A stretch of DNA of 64,000 nt from Azolla caroliniana. Lineage: Eukaryota > Polypodiophyta. The position numbers and the translations under genes were made by a program. Of the stretch, positions 22,601 to 35,831 are shown in pieces. Each line of letters begins with the position of its first letter. Within the stretch, counting starts at the first letter, position 1. Location of the stretch: positions 16,926,001 through 16,990,000 of the forward strand of contig JBHGNT010000013.1 in assembly GCA_043228905.1 (NCBI GenBank). The letters are read 5' to 3'. A model generated the notes under the pieces. That model worked only from the letters and a program-made list of their open reading frames with translations. It was not told the origin of the DNA and made no database searches.

Positions 22601-25600
22601 AAAAGAAGAAGACGATGAAATCAACAAATTAAGTAATTACTAGCTAAAATATAGTGAGAGATTATCCTAGTCTAGATACACAATGTATGATTCTGCTATA
22701 ATCTATATGCAGCATATAACAAGCAGGACAACCAGAGGATTATAACTACAATTACATAGTTATAGAAATTAAAGCAGAATCAAACCTGTTCCAGAATTTG
22801 AGTTTGGATGTGTACCCCTTCAAGTGCAGCATGTGATACAGGGATTAATAAGATGAAAGTAAGCTGCTTAGTTTGATAAATGTACATCTGCAATTTTCCA
22901 TCTTGAAACCAGACAGTTGGTACAATGGCATTTGACCCCTCAGATGGTAGTCCCCAAGCATTTGTTAGAAGGAAGCCATCTTGTCCTCGCCACCATTTTT
23001 CACGTCCCATAGGCCTCGGTGGTGGAATAGATCCCCCTGAAGGGTTCTGAATACCATCAAGGTTACTACTAAAATTGGCAGTGGATGAGTTTGTATGAGA
23101 CAGAACCTTCTTGGAGGTACGGCCAGTAGTGGCTGAAATAATTGCAGGTGTCAGACGCATCTTTGCATAGGTATAGACATGAGCTGCATCCACCTAGTTC
23201 AATATCATAAACATAATAAACATCAAAAATGTTGAAAGAAAGGATGCAGGAAAAGTGGGGGGGCAGCTTCTCCTGCTTACTTGAAAAACAAATGAACAAT
23301 ACTCACTGGAGGAAGAGTTGTTGAAACTAAGAGATCCTGGAAGAGTAGCATAGTGTGCCAACTTCTCCCATTCCCAAGCAATGGTAGCAGCAGATCAACT
23401 GTTGACTGTAAATAACTAGGAAATGTGATTAAAATATGTCGTTTCATCTGTCTTTTCTTCTTGAATTTTCCTCTCATATTAATATTAGCATGGAATTCAT
23501 GTGATTCTGCTTTCACAGAAATTTTTCTTAGTAGAGAAGACTACTAAATGCTTAAACTAAGTGCAATATATGGCTTTTGAAAAACGTAAAAGTGCTAGTT
23601 CTACATTCAGTATGATAAGCGCATCAACAAGCTCTTCTATCCAACAAACAAAATAGTAAAATTATTAGATCTTGACATTCTACTTACTGCCACTCTGTTC
23701 TATAATATTTAATATCAACTCAAACAATTCATGATTGATAGTAATTCCGCTTAAATGAAGAATAAATAGGAGAGACAGAGATCTAGTGAAACAATAACAT
23801 TTGAATTTAAGAATTTTTTACTTCTCACCTGCACCTCAAGTGCAGTGTTACGATCTAAGGCTATTGTTTGAATTGTTCCTCTTTCCTGAAGGCTTTCATG
23901 AATAGAAGGCAGCATTTTCTTCCCAATCACCACATCTGTGATTGATACAATAACCTTCATTATAAATAAGAGAAATTACAGCAAATAGAAACCAAAGTAG
24001 TCACACCTGATAGATAATCTGGAAAAAATGCACGCAGACAGCTTCTGGCAAAGTCTCCATTCAGATCTTTTGCCAGCAGAGTTTTGATGGAACCATAAAA
24101 CAGTGCAAATAGTCCATATGCCTCTTCTAAGATAGATCGCACTGCACTGATTCTCCCAACCTCATTTTCTTTCTTTTTCTCTAAGACCTGTTCGAGAAAT
24201 CATCATCATCATCATGCATCTCCTTAGTTGTATTATAAATCAGCTCAAGATAAGTAGTATAAATCATTTATTCTTTACTGAGGTACTAAAACATGCCACA
24301 ACAAACAGCCTTATCAGATGGGAAGTTCATAACTCATACCCATCCTTGCACTGAAATAGAGGTTCATCAGGCGTTAAACTTTTAAAACTATATTAACAAT
24401 CACTACACCATGACTTTCAACTACCTTGAAACCTCTCCCGTTCTATTTCTACCTGTTTTCTGTTGCAATTGGTGTCCAGTAGTTGATATATTTATACCCA
24501 TTTGGGTGAGTTGAACTTGAAACTTAGTATAAAGATGAAGTCCATTTAGTGTTAATTGTGTACATAGCATACAACAATCCATGATATATATGGTCCTTAA
24601 AATCATGGTGTGTGTGCTCAGTCAGGAAGATTAAAAAAATAGAAGAAAGAGATTCCAACAATCCTTAGGTATAAATGCATCTTATGATGATGCATGGTCG
24701 CCAAACAGAGACAAAGAAGCAGAGAATCCTGTTAAAAGAAAACTCTGATGTGTACATCAATCAAGCTTTAAAACAATCTTACATTGAGAACCCACAATGA
24801 CCCTTGCTTGTGTGAAGCGTGTGGTGATTCTTTGATTAAAACTGTTCTAAACTTATATCACCTTGCATCCATATCATGTGAGTGTATAGAAGCTGGCCAT
24901 GATTATTTTTTTTAAAATAGAGTACCAAAATGGTACAATCCTATTGTAGACCTGCGGTGTACAGTGATAATGCTATGTTGATAACTGGCATAAAGAACCA
25001 TAATATAAAGAAAGTGAATCAATGGAACATTCTATTGACAAGAAAACTTTTCTTCTTCGTCGTCTTAGATAAAAGAGTTCTAATGGGTACACATTCTAAT
25101 GGGATGTGTACCCAATCATCAAAAATAAAAATAAAATAAAACTTAGATAAAAGAGTTCTAGTATTGGACAAAAGATGTTATGGTGTAACATATTCTATAT
25201 TTGGCTATCTGCTAGGCCTAGTTTCATTTCCATCCAAGTGTGCACGACACAAAATACACAGAAAATGTTCAAAGACCAAGTTGACAACAGAATCAACAAA
25301 TTTATTATAGAAGGGTGGATAACAATGGCCTCAAGCATAAGAAGTGCTACCAAAATTTTGCCAATGGCTACTGCTCAGATGGGCTTACTTTAATTGTGCA
25401 GTTCCAAGGCCTCTTCTAGTAACCTGCAGCAGCTCACAAAAATATTCTTACCCTATTAGTCTGCTAAGGTGACACCACTTTTTGAGTGTGGCACCTTCCT
25501 TACTGTAATACCAACCTGGCCATTGTTCTTCAATATCCTTGAAGCTAGAGTTTATTCCCATGCCCAACACCTTAAATAGCATTCTCTTGTAGAAGTTTGC

Positions 25601-28600
25601 AAGGATCTCTTATTAAAATACAAAATAACTAGAATGCAACAATTCCTAAGAAAATTACGCAGCTTATAATCATGTATAAGGTAGAGTAATGCTAAGCCAG
25701 TAGCAGGTTAAAGAAAAGCTGAATACATCATTGCTATAGGGACTTCATATTTATCTGTGATTTGTCAAGAATCAAACATCAGGTGATAGCAATCAGTTGC
25801 CATCAAACAGGCATTTGCAATACATTAAACAAGAAGGAACTTCTATTTTCTATTCTAGAACCATTGGAATAAAGAACCATCCTATTTACTTTAAGAACGT
25901 AAATAAATGAGCATATATGGCCAATGGCCATGTGGTGGTTATTCTTGCAATATCAAATAAGGATAGGCATCTATATTCACTCTAGTTTCACTAGAACTTC
26001 ATTATGTGTTGTTTCACCATCTATAGCAGAGAAAGTGAAGAACCGTTGAGTCGATATTTGTAGCATTATGCATTCATTATGTACAGACCCTTCAAAACTA
26101 CTGGTCAGACTCGAGTAGGCTTATATGTTTAATTGATTCCTAAAGTATGTCTCCTACACAGAGGACATTATTCTGTGTGTAGAAATTTAAGTTGAACTGT
26201 CCGTTAATTTGACAATTTGCATTTGCAATATTACTCAGGCCTGAGGTTACACATCCACATCTAAAAATGCAGACAGTAATTAAGAGATGTTCTAAAAAAG
26301 TAGATTCGAAAGTCTGATTAAACCTTTAGAGCTCACAAACAATAATCATGTTAGCTAATTTTAAGATTGAGAATTTTGATCTTGCATAAGTCATTACAAT
26401 GTTCTAGAAAAAACAGCAGAGAAAAATAAGAAGTAAATATGATGCTATAAAGGAAAAGAACCAAATAAAACTAATAAGCTGAGGTCTCCCCACTAAGTAA
26501 CCTGACTTACCATCAGCATCCATATATCCCCCTCAGGCTGGAAGAAAATATGTGTTTTTTTATCAGATTCAATTTCTTCACAAGGAGAATCTGGTGAAAA
26601 TATCCTGCAAACACCAATACACCTGATAAGCCATTTTTTTTGGGCCTTATAAGCCATTTTTTCTCTTGAAATACATTAAGATCCTCTCATGCTCCCTCTC
26701 AAAAATAAATCATAGATGTATTCAGCATGCAACTCTGTATGTGCCTTGGATATTTGAAACTATATCAAGCCCCTTTAGCAGGATAGTAAGGAAGGTAAGT
26801 CGTGACTCACAGACGTGCATTGTAATATCAGAACATAGAACCTCCATCATAGAAGAAGTAAACTCCCACATTCTGTCAAAGAATATGTTTATCTTTTGCC
26901 ACACTTGAGGATTATGAGAAGAATCCCATCAACTGTGGTATGGATTAACTCAATATTGATAACCGTTAAGTATCTTCTGTGGATGGACATTTGTTTGATG
27001 AATCAGTCACACCTCAAGCGCGTTTTGTTGGATATTGGCATAGAAGAACAAATCAAGAATATTCTAAACAAAATCCATCCACGATACAGGGGGCTTATTT
27101 CTCTTGAATAATACAGGGGGCTTACTTCGCAATGCCATATTTATTAGAGGGTTCAGATCATTGGTGCCAGGTTTCAACTGACAAATTAGGAAAGATCTGA
27201 CATAGCTATATCAAATACATGACAACTGGTTGGAGATATGTGAGCAGTGATACCACGTTTTATATTTTGTATATAGAAGCCACATATTCAACATACAAAA
27301 TATCTGTTAACTTTTAAGAAACCCAGCAGTATCAATCTCTTAAATCTTAAAATATTTCACGATTTAAGTATCTAGATGATATATATATATGTGGTGACCC
27401 ATCAAGACAAAATAAGATAGAGTGCAAGCCCTTGATCAATAGATGGCATTTGATCACAAGAAGAGTCAATGAGTAGCATCATCCAGATATGTTCCCTTCT
27501 CCAGAAAAGTCTTTCTGCAGTGACAACCATCTCATTCAACTCACGGACAACCAATTGCAGGTTCACGCTTATTGGTTGTGACCTATTACCCAACCAGCCA
27601 GCAGCCTTCAATGGATACCTAAACCCCCTGTGGTGTCATGCTGATTTAGCTAGCATATTGTCAGCTCCATTAATGGGGGTCAGATACATTCATGCCAATT
27701 ACATTCATTTGTACCTTGTCTGCACTGTGTGTTTCTATGCCAACACTCACCTCCATTCAATCTAGATTTTAACCTTTAATTCTGGGACTCGCCACTTTCA
27801 TGAGTTATCATGAATCCCTCTGTTTGAATATCCCCTTGACCATTCAGCCCTCCTTAGAAATTTGTCTTTCTGAAAGATCTTAAAGTTCAGATCAAAAGCC
27901 TGACATCTTTTGTAGGCCTGTGTTTTTTCAACAATCATCAAGCTCTGGTCAACCTCCTTCATAGTTCCCTGATTTGGTATGCAGAAAATTCCTGCATTGA
28001 ATCTCGCTTGACCAGTGAGACTTCTTCAGACTGTTTACCCACTTCATTACCCTAACCAAAACAGCATCAGGTAGCCCTGTCCAATACTTCATTGATTTGA
28101 TTCCTTGAAGCTTCTGCACCTTTTCAACATCCAGAATATAATCATCTGGTACCATGGCCTCGCTGACTATACTTTTCTTATGTTATATCCCTTCCCGATC
28201 ATTCAGTGAGATTCCGCCTCACAAAGCACATTGAAACTCTCTTGCATTTAAACTCTCAATCTTCCAAGTCAATACTGACTCTTCAGGGATGTTAGTAATA
28301 TCCTGATCACTTCAGTCATGGTCACATACTTTATTGCACTATCACATTGTAGCTGGCCTTCCTCCAGAACAATCCTTGGGTCTGCTCTTTATACACAGCA
28401 CCTGATGATCTTCTCCTTATTGTACTCACCTGCAAGCATCTTCAATGCATACACTTCCTCTACTTTTCTAGCATCAATGCACCTTTCAACGTCCAACAAT
28501 CGAGTGGTTGACCACTTCTACACACCCATACCTATCCTGAACCATGTCGTCCGCTGTTGATTTGCATCAGAACTCAAAAAACAATGGGTCTTCAAGCAAT

Positions 28601-29744
28601 GTTTCTTCTGTGATGAACTTATCACCTAGCAGTGACACACTAACTCCTCTGTCTTTCACAAAAGAAACCAACACATGAAATGAAGGCATGTCCACATTTC
28701 ATGGTGGTATTATATATGCAAATCAGCCACTCTACTCTCAATGAACACTTGACCTCCATTGGGGCTTCCCAGCCATTCTGCTAGCATGTTTTGAGTGTGC
28801 TCCAACATGTCATCAACTCCTAGAACATAGATCGCATTGAATTCCATACTATAATTATAGTGGTACATCTTGTCTGTGGAGCTTGTTCATATACCAACCA
28901 CATCTATTGCGAACATTGGTCTATTCAAGCCATTTGCAAATTGCCTTACATTATCATTTTAATTATTATTCTTTCATGAAAGACTCTACCCCATGACATC
29001 ATTTGGAAGTCAAAAATGAAGAAAATTTGACTAGAAATTGTGCTTTACTGCGTTGAACTTTTGGATGAACTGTATGATGTAATAAAGAGATGACACACCC
29101 ATTTTCACTAATTAGCCTTGAAATTTAGAACTTTGGTGGTCGGACTATGATGACAGCATGTTATGATTTTTAACATTTCATTGACTTTGAGATGATCATA
29201 TAGTTGAAATAAGTATGAAATTGATTAGGATGCCTAATTAGAAATTGAGCATGGATTTCATAAATCTGGTAGTCAAACTATGACTAATGTGTGTTATGAT
29301 ATTTAACATTTCATCAATGTCTGAGAGCCACATTTGATGTAATACATTTCTACCCTCTCAAAGCAGCGTTCAAGCAAAAGGTGCACTCGTTCATTAAAAC
29401 ACCAACTGGATTTTTTGACTTGCAGGTGAAAATATTTGTGAAGTGGACAAAGTCATGCAGAAAACCATTTTTTGATCAATTTCCATACTTCCCTATGAAA
29501 CCATGCATGAAGAGGAAATGCAACCAGTTATTAAAGGAAATTTTGATGAACAAAAAAATTACTGGGCAACCTACTTGGTAAACGTGATAAGACCTTCACC
29601 AAGCCCAATCAAAGAAAGCTGTAATGTCAAAGGGCATGCTTTTGGATAGAAGAAGAGTATCTTGTCGACCTCATCGCCATCACTCTGACCTCTACTCATG
29701 TCAAAGACACAGAACTGAATAGATCTATCCCATTCCAGTGACAT
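19647..29744 (-). CDS. CCZ1: CCZ1 vacuolar fusion protein (MON1-CCZ1 RAB7 activator)
   Basis: Minus-strand gene rebuilt from GT-AG exons whose phases all agree: 29744-29575 (ATG at 29744), 26604-26511, 24187-24007, 23935-23829, 23405-23307, 23193-22786, 21055-20900, 20811-20582. They encode about 481 residues, near the usual plant CCZ1 length. Recognisable phrases: FCVFDMSRGQ..DEVDKILFFYP and LGEGLITFT (exon 1), FFQPEGDIWMLM (exon 2), GLFALFYGSIKTLL (exon 3), VIGKKMLP..HESLQERGTIQ (exon 4), WHTMLLFQDLLVSTTLPP (exon 5), REKWWRGQDGFLLTNAWG and VPTVWFQ (exon 6). CCZ1 binds MON1 on late endosomes and activates RAB7 for vacuolar fusion and autophagy. The last exon is tentative: 19677-19647 would add about ten residues ending YCEGSICY; otherwise exon 8 reads into TAA at 20578-20580. 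A CAG acceptor just before exon 1 (29752-29754) suggests a 5' leader intron. Confidence 0.92.
21896..22131. repeat. 118-bp tandem duplication in a CCZ1 intron
   Basis: Two almost identical units begin TTTGAAGAGAATGGGTG at 21896 and 22014, inside the intron between exons 6 and 7. Both contain GACCCATCGGG near their end. Confidence 0.9.
25064..25160 (+). mobile_element. Short retroposed insertion with 19-bp target duplication
   Basis: CTTAGATAAAAGAGTTCTA occurs at 25064-25082 and 25142-25160. Between them is a 59-bp insert ending in an A-rich tail (AAAAATAAAATAAAA type) and containing the inverted pair GGGTACACAT / ATGTGTACCC. This is the layout of a severely 5'-truncated LINE or SINE insertion, in CCZ1 intron 2. 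Confidence 0.7.
26605..29574. other. CCZ1 intron 1, with coding-like but unrecognised remains
   Basis: About 3 kb. On the minus strand, 28960-27400, long but stop-broken stretches have protein-like composition (for example MEFNAIYVLGVDDMLEHTQNMLAEWL and a 68-codon frame at 27949-28155 with SMKYWTGLPDAVLVRVMKWV). I do not recognise the family. It may be an old transposon or pseudogene. Confidence 0.4.
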
Positions 29745-30090
29745 CTTTGAATCTGTCGGGGATGAAAATAAGACAAGAATTCAAATATGATGAAGGGAAT
29801 TCAAAAATAAGCAACAATATTTACGCCAAAATAATAGGCAGAAAATTCAAATGGAAGGAAGTGAACAACTCAAAGATATGCAAACAGTTTTACCACGACT
29901 GAAGAGGAAGCAACACAACAGGATCAGGGTATACGGAAAGTAAGGTTTAAGAGTCTTCTTCTCTTGCCCGATACGGTCAGAGTCAGGTAGCTCGCGATCA
30001 GCAGTGCGATGGTAAAGACGGAGGCTTCAGAAATCTTGCGCCATGTCTGAGGGATCCAAAATCTCATCAGAAGAGATGACTGAAAAGAAA

Positions 30091-30128
<38 letters not shown>

Positions 30129-31051
30129 TTCATTCATTCATTCATTTATTTGAAATTAAATAAATAAGCAATAAAACACACGAGTATGTGTCTCGTGATC
30201 TATCTCTAGTGTGCACAATCAAGAGGTTACGGATGGGCGGCGGGCGGCCATACGAGAAGACCGACCGGCAGGCGGATGTGCGAGCTTAGAGACAAATGGA
30301 TGAGTGGGGTTGATGGTTGGCCGGATAGATGGGTAGACGGATGGACAAACGCATTAATGGAGGGATGGGCGGGTAAATAGATGGGTGGGCATGTGGCCAG
30401 AAGATCATATGGGCAGACGAACAGGCGAACATATGGGCAAGATGCACAAACATACAATATATTATTCATTGACACATCATGTCGGCTCGGTAGATTGCAA
30501 AACTATGAACCTTCCACCATCCCTGAAGGAAAGCCATTCACTCCCACCCACCCCCATCTCGTTAGATCAAGTTGCTTTACTTCTTCTCATCGTTAAATGT
30601 CCCAAGTATGTATTTGATTGTCGGTCCTGGACAGATTTGTTGGGTCATGGGTCCTAGTGAGATTTGCATTGCCTATCCCTATCCCACACTCTTTTCTCCC
30701 ATCTATGTGATGGTTTCAAAAATCGTAAACCTAAGTTTTTGTCATTTGATGCCCCATGAATCCATCATCCTCTAGGTCGTTCGCCTTCCACTCATAATCA
30801 AATGTCAATTGTTTGATTGATGCTTCATATGAGATTTGTATCTCAGTATATTGATAGCACGTAGTCTATCTCTAACTTCTCTCCCATCTATGTGATGATC
30901 GTCAACTACCACATATCACAGGTTCGTATGGGTTTATTTTAGTTCCTAGGATAACTAATTTCCCAACTATCTTGCCATGTAACCCATTTAGGGGAGGAGG
31001 GGGCGCTAGCAATTAACACATTCTATTTAAGGTTGCCATTTAGAGGCTTGA
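29745..31051. other. CCZ1 promoter/leader side and simple repeats
   Basis: A probable non-coding leader exon lies around 29893-30090 (minus), with a donor-like GTAAAAC at its lower end. (TTTA)n and (TTCA)n tetranucleotide runs occupy about 30097-30150, and a degenerate GGATGG-type array about 30232-30400. No gene recognised to 31051. Confidence 0.45.
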
Positions 31052-31501
31052 TGTTAGAGCTTAATCCTAATGTAAGGATATGTTAAGGAAATAATAGATA
31101 GATAGTAAAGGAGAGAGAAAGAAGGGTGTCGATCCACCTGACCACCCCTGAGCGAAGGGTTTGAGATAGACTTGAGCCTCAATCGACATCCTATACCATC
31201 ATTGTGGCATGAAGTCATACCTGGTGAAGGTGCGCTTGCTACAAGAGTTGATAACCACAAGATTAGAGTCTCGACGTAGTCGATAATATCCCAAATGAGG
31301 GTAGTTAGCCCTCATATTTATAGCCAGACCTACGCCCCCCAAGTAAGTTCACACTTGGCCTTAATGGGTTGTCTCAATCCCTAGGATTAAAAGGAATCCT
31401 CCCTTCTTTCCACTTTTGGTTAATCCTCACACTTTATCCATGTGTATAGAATACTATGGTACAATCTTAGCACGAGATAAATTATGGTCATGCTCTTAAC
31501 A
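31052..31501 (-). repeat. 3' LTR of the minus-strand gypsy element
   Basis: Minus-strand TGTTAAGAGC ... GCTCTAACA, about 450 bp, preceded by a polypurine tract (minus AGAGAGGGGAGTA, 31502-31514). A minus-strand TATAAATA box is near 31315-31323. Related to the segment at 10056-10444. Confidence 0.75.
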
Positions 31502-31894
31502 TACTCCCCTCTCTAAAACATTGCACTCTTGCAATTAAAAGTTAGGGAAGTTGGTTTTAAGAGGATGTTCTCGTTCCCTTATAGCATCTTTGATAGACTT
31601 ATCCATCCATAAATTCTCGGAATATTTTAGAACGCAAATGTTTCCTTTTAACATCGAGAATTATCTTTGGTACATGTGGTTTAGAAATTAAATCTTTAGA
31701 AGTAACCAGAGTTTCAATTTTAACTTTATTGTCCCCAAAACCAAGTAGTTCTTTTAGACGACTTACATGAAAAACTAGATAGATTTCGACAACATTAAGA
31801 AGAGCAAGACGATAAGCTAATGAACCAATGCGTTTGAGGATTGTAAAAGGTCTACAAAACTGTAGAGCTAACATAGCACACTTACTCGTAGGCA

Positions 31895-32730
31895 TAGATT
31901 GACATATTCGTAGTCATGGGGTTTCCCATTCAAATGCAAACGAATACGTATACGAATGCATGGTCAAGTATTCGTTTAAAAATAATAAAAAACAAAAAGA
32001 GTACATGAACTCTCTCCTCCTTTTTAATTTCCTAAATATGATAGTGGACACTAATAAACTTTTATAATAAATATAAAATTATTCGTTTTATTTTTAATAA
32101 ATAAATAAAGTCTCATTAATTTCTCACTTTTTTATTCTCTCAAAATTTATGGATATTTTTATCTGACATTAAAAATGCATTAATCATATTTCTATAATGA
32201 ATATAAAAATATTCGTTTTTGAAATAAATAAAATAAAGGTTCATAAACTCCCCCCTTTTTTATATGAAACTATAAAGGAGAGTTAATACTAATCATATTT
32301 TTATAATCTATTAATAAATGATTGTTCTTTTTTTAGTGAACTATTTTTTTTTAAAAGTAATTAATTAATTTTTTGTATATTTATTTTGCAAAACGAATGG
32401 TTTTATAACACAGTATAAACCATACATGTCATACGTGCAATCGAGTATGGTAAACACCCTCAAAGAATGGTAAATACCATTATTTTGGATTAACTATTTA
32501 TTATGAGGTAAATAAACCTAAAAAAAGGGAGAAAAACAAAAAAAACACACCAATGTTTGAATAACATTCGCATTCGTTTTCCAATGTAGGAAAACGAATG
32601 TTATGCTAGATGAACACAAATTTTACGTACTATATTTTATAATATTCTTGGGGCCATTTCGTATTCTCGAATATTGCGAATGTCACACATGGAGAATGTC
32701 GCGAATATCACGCATGTGACAATCGATGCC
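31895..32730. mobile_element. hAT-like non-autonomous DNA transposon nested in gypsy pol
   Basis: CGTAGGCA is duplicated exactly at 31887-31894 and 32731-32738. The ends are imperfect inverted repeats: left (GGCA)TAGATTGACATATTCG against right-end reverse complement GGCATCGATTGTCACATGCG. The inside is AT-rich without a transposase frame and contains a perfect 12-bp-stem hairpin (CATTCGTTTTCC 32571-32582 with GGAAAACGAATG 32589-32600). The 8-bp duplication points to hAT; because GGCA is shared by flank and terminus, exact ends are ambiguous by 4 bp. Confidence 0.7.
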
Positions 32731-35450
32731 CGTAGGCAATGTCTTAGATTTGTGAGGCACACATAGGAATAACTTTTGTCTAGGGTTCAATACACGAGGT
32801 TGCTTTTATGATTGGCATTTAGACACACTCTATCTTGAGTTGTTTTTATATTATCTTGTGCAATATGCAACATATCTTGCATATCCCTTAGAAAGTTTTG
32901 TGTACATCACAATTCATCATGATGTATATTAACATTGATTGGGGCTCATGGCTAAAAAACATACATCAACATAAAAGGACTATATCTCGTCAATGTATGC
33001 TTGGAGTTGTGTTATAAGCTAACTCTAAATTTGAGAGATAATGTTCCTATTTTGTTGGCTTTGCATCAACGTGTGGTCGAAACATGTCCTCAATAATTTG
33101 ATTTACCTGTTCTGTATGTCCATCGAATTGAGGATGATTCGTGGAGCTCATGCTCAATGTAGTTTCTAAGTTCTTAAAGACTTGCGTCCAAAAGTCGCTA
33201 GTAACTTTGGATCTCAATCACTCACGATATCCATCGATAACCCATAAAAACAAAATAACTTATCAACGAATTGGTAATCCAATTTAGGAGTTGTTACCGT
33301 GGTTTTAATAGGAATAAATCTGGCCATTTTAGTTAGTCTATCAACCACAACAAAGATGGCATCATGGCCTTTTTGGGTGCGAGGAAGGCTAACAATAAAA
33401 TCTATCGATATACTTTCCGACTTATTGTCGGGAATTTCCAAGGGATGTAAAATTCTAACAACTTTAAGTCGCCTAGCTTTGTTAACCTAAAAATTAGTCA
33501 CATAACTATGTATGTCATGACGCATCTTAGGCCAATAGAATTGAGTGGAGATGAGAACGAGTGTGCAATGTATTCCAGGGTGCCCTGTTGAGGATGCATC
33601 ATGGCATTAAAAAAGATTTCTCTTTTTTACCTCAGGGCAATTTTAGAACACAAACCTTCCCATTACGGTAGAGCAAACTGTTAACAATGTGGAAGGATTC
33701 CTTCGAGGGTGTGGTGATGTTTGTTCTAGATTGAACTCTTGCCCAATATTTTGCAAAATAATTGGCATCAGGATACTTCCCTCAAAGGTGATCATAAAGA
33801 TCTGATGTTATTTCAATGAAGCTAAGCATGTTAACTTCACGAATGAGACTTAGTGCATAAGCGACAGTGGTAATGGAACCTTTACGATATCGTATGGAAA
33901 AATCAAAGTCCTAGATGAGATCTGCCCATCGTGCCTTACGACCCTTGAGATATTGTTGGTCACAAAAATATTTCAAGGACTCGCGGTTCATAGTTTAACC
34001 ACAAAATGATTTCAAAAAAAATAATGACGCCATGAATTTAGCGAATGGAGAACTACAAATTATTCATTTTCTTGAACGGTATATCAACATTGAGCAAAAT
34101 CAAGTTTCTTACTCCCAAATGTTGATATAGGTCAACATCGATAGCATAATCACTTGCGTTGGTTTCAACCTGAAAAAGTTTTGAAGGATTTGGTAAAAGA
34201 AGAAAAGGAGCCTTGCACACCAGGTCCTTGAGTTCCTTGAAGGTGAGGTTTAGTGTAGCATTCCATATGATAGGTTTTGTAGACTTCCGTGTTTGACCTT
34301 TAAGAAGCTTAGTAAACGACGTCGTCAATTGTGAGTAATTGCGAAGAGATTTTCGCAAAAACCCGACAAAACCAAGGAATGATTGAACATCTTGAATATT
34401 CCGAAGAGTGGGCCAAAGTTTGACTTTCTCAATGCAAGAAGGATCAATCAATTTCAACTCCTTGTTCGGTTATGAGATGTCCAAGATAAGTAATGCGAGA
34501 AGAACTCACATTTCGAGAACTTCGCGTAGAACGATTTGTAAAACAAACCAAGCATGTTAAATTACCATGTTCTTCTAATGTACATCTATAAACTAGAATA
34601 TCATCCAAGAAAATGACGACAAAATTTCTAAGTTGTTCTCGAAAGATGCATTCATTTCTTATTGAAATGTGGTCGGAGCATTGGTCAAACCGACCAAAGA
34701 CTCATAATGGGCATAGCGCGTACAAAATGTTGTTTTAGGAACATTGTCCTCACTTATACGAATTTGATGGTAGCTTGTACGGAGATAAAGTTTAGTAAAA
34801 TATCGAGCTCCCTAGAGACGATCAATCAGATCATCAGTCTGGGGCAATGGATATGAATTCTTGATTGTCACTTTATTCAAGCATCGGTAATTAATACACA
34901 TACGCCATGTGGCCTCTTTCTATTTTACCAAGAGAACATGTGCACCACATGGAAAATTACTATAATGTATATAACACATTTGTAAATATTCCTGGAGTTG
35001 CTTAGATACCTCATCCTCTTCGGATCGATTTAAATGATATGGAGGTATACTTATTGGTGCAATCCCAGAAAAAAATTCTATACGATGGTCTATATTTACG
35101 TTTAGGTGGTAACCCATGTGGTAGTTCACTTGGAAAAACATCACAAAAATCATTTAAGATTTCATCGAGTTGTTTTTGTTCAAAATAACATAAATTATCC
35201 GAGACATTATTGATATTATAAACGTGAATGTATGGATCAAGTAAACCATAAAATAAAGAAGAACAAGACAACTAAGATATTGATAGAGAGGAAACAATTG
35301 AAAGAGATTGTTTTTTAACATATTGAATAAATGAGTACAATCGTTCAGTGTAAACGATATTGAATAGTGAACCCAATCAATAAATAAAGAAGAGTTTTTA
35401 TTAAAAACCAAGGATAACCCACTATTTATTTTTTTCAAAATGAAGCTACT

Positions 35451-35831
35451 TTCCCATTAATTAGGACAAATTATTATAAAGAGACTGTATAAGGAGGCTT
35501 ATACACAAATCGGGGAATCTCCCTCCGATCAAGTTCAAGAAAATGAGACTACTTACATAGCCTTTCAGACTAACTACTTAATGTAAGTAGATACCTATAG
35601 CTAAAAATGGCGCCCTTCAGTGTTGGCTAGTACAAGCCAACTCCTAGGGCCTACAACGAAGGGAGAGAGGTAGGTGAGTCGGAAACAACCAACGTTACAT
35701 CAATGGCACAAAGAGTCATTACATGGAAATCCACTCATTCTACATAAGTATCAATGTAAATAGGCAATGAATGAATCGCCCCATTGATATATTGAATTCT
35801 TCCATGGGCCAAGTGCACCTTATAGGTGTGA
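35451..35831. other. Spacer between two gypsy elements
   Basis: No coding seen. Ends with TGTGA (35827-35831), the left target-duplication copy of the next element. The missing 5' part of the minus-strand gypsy element could include some of this stretch. Confidence 0.4.

Larger units (their letters stand above)
31052..35450 (-). mobile_element. Decayed Ty3/gypsy element, Reina/Tekay-like chromovirus
   Basis: Minus-strand element keeping its 3' LTR (31052-31501) and a broken pol. From 5' to 3' on the minus strand: RT start (FCDVFPSELPHGLPPKR, YHLNRSEEDEVSKQLQEYL, PCGAHVLLVK; 34920-35260), RT/RNase H (DVQSFLGFVGFLRKSLRNYSQLT, NASDYAID; 34053-34457), integrase core (ISIDFIVSLPRTQKGHDAIFVVVDRLTKMARFIP; 33214-33441), GPY/F-like and chromodomain-like tail (LALLNVVEIYLVFHVSRLKELLG, RKHLRSKIFREF; 31599-31895). 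Gag and the 5' LTR were not found. A DNA transposon interrupts it at 31895-32730. Confidence 0.85.

Noticed and set aside
29381-29581. 66-codon plus-strand frame
   Set aside because: It lies mostly in CCZ1 intron 1, touches only the last bases of exon 1 on the opposite strand, and has no recognisable motif.
29960-30080. Minus-strand phrase resembling the GQE...FP part of the CCZ1 N-terminus
   Set aside because: A far better match with a start codon and correct splice phase was found at 29575-29744; this part is more likely leader.
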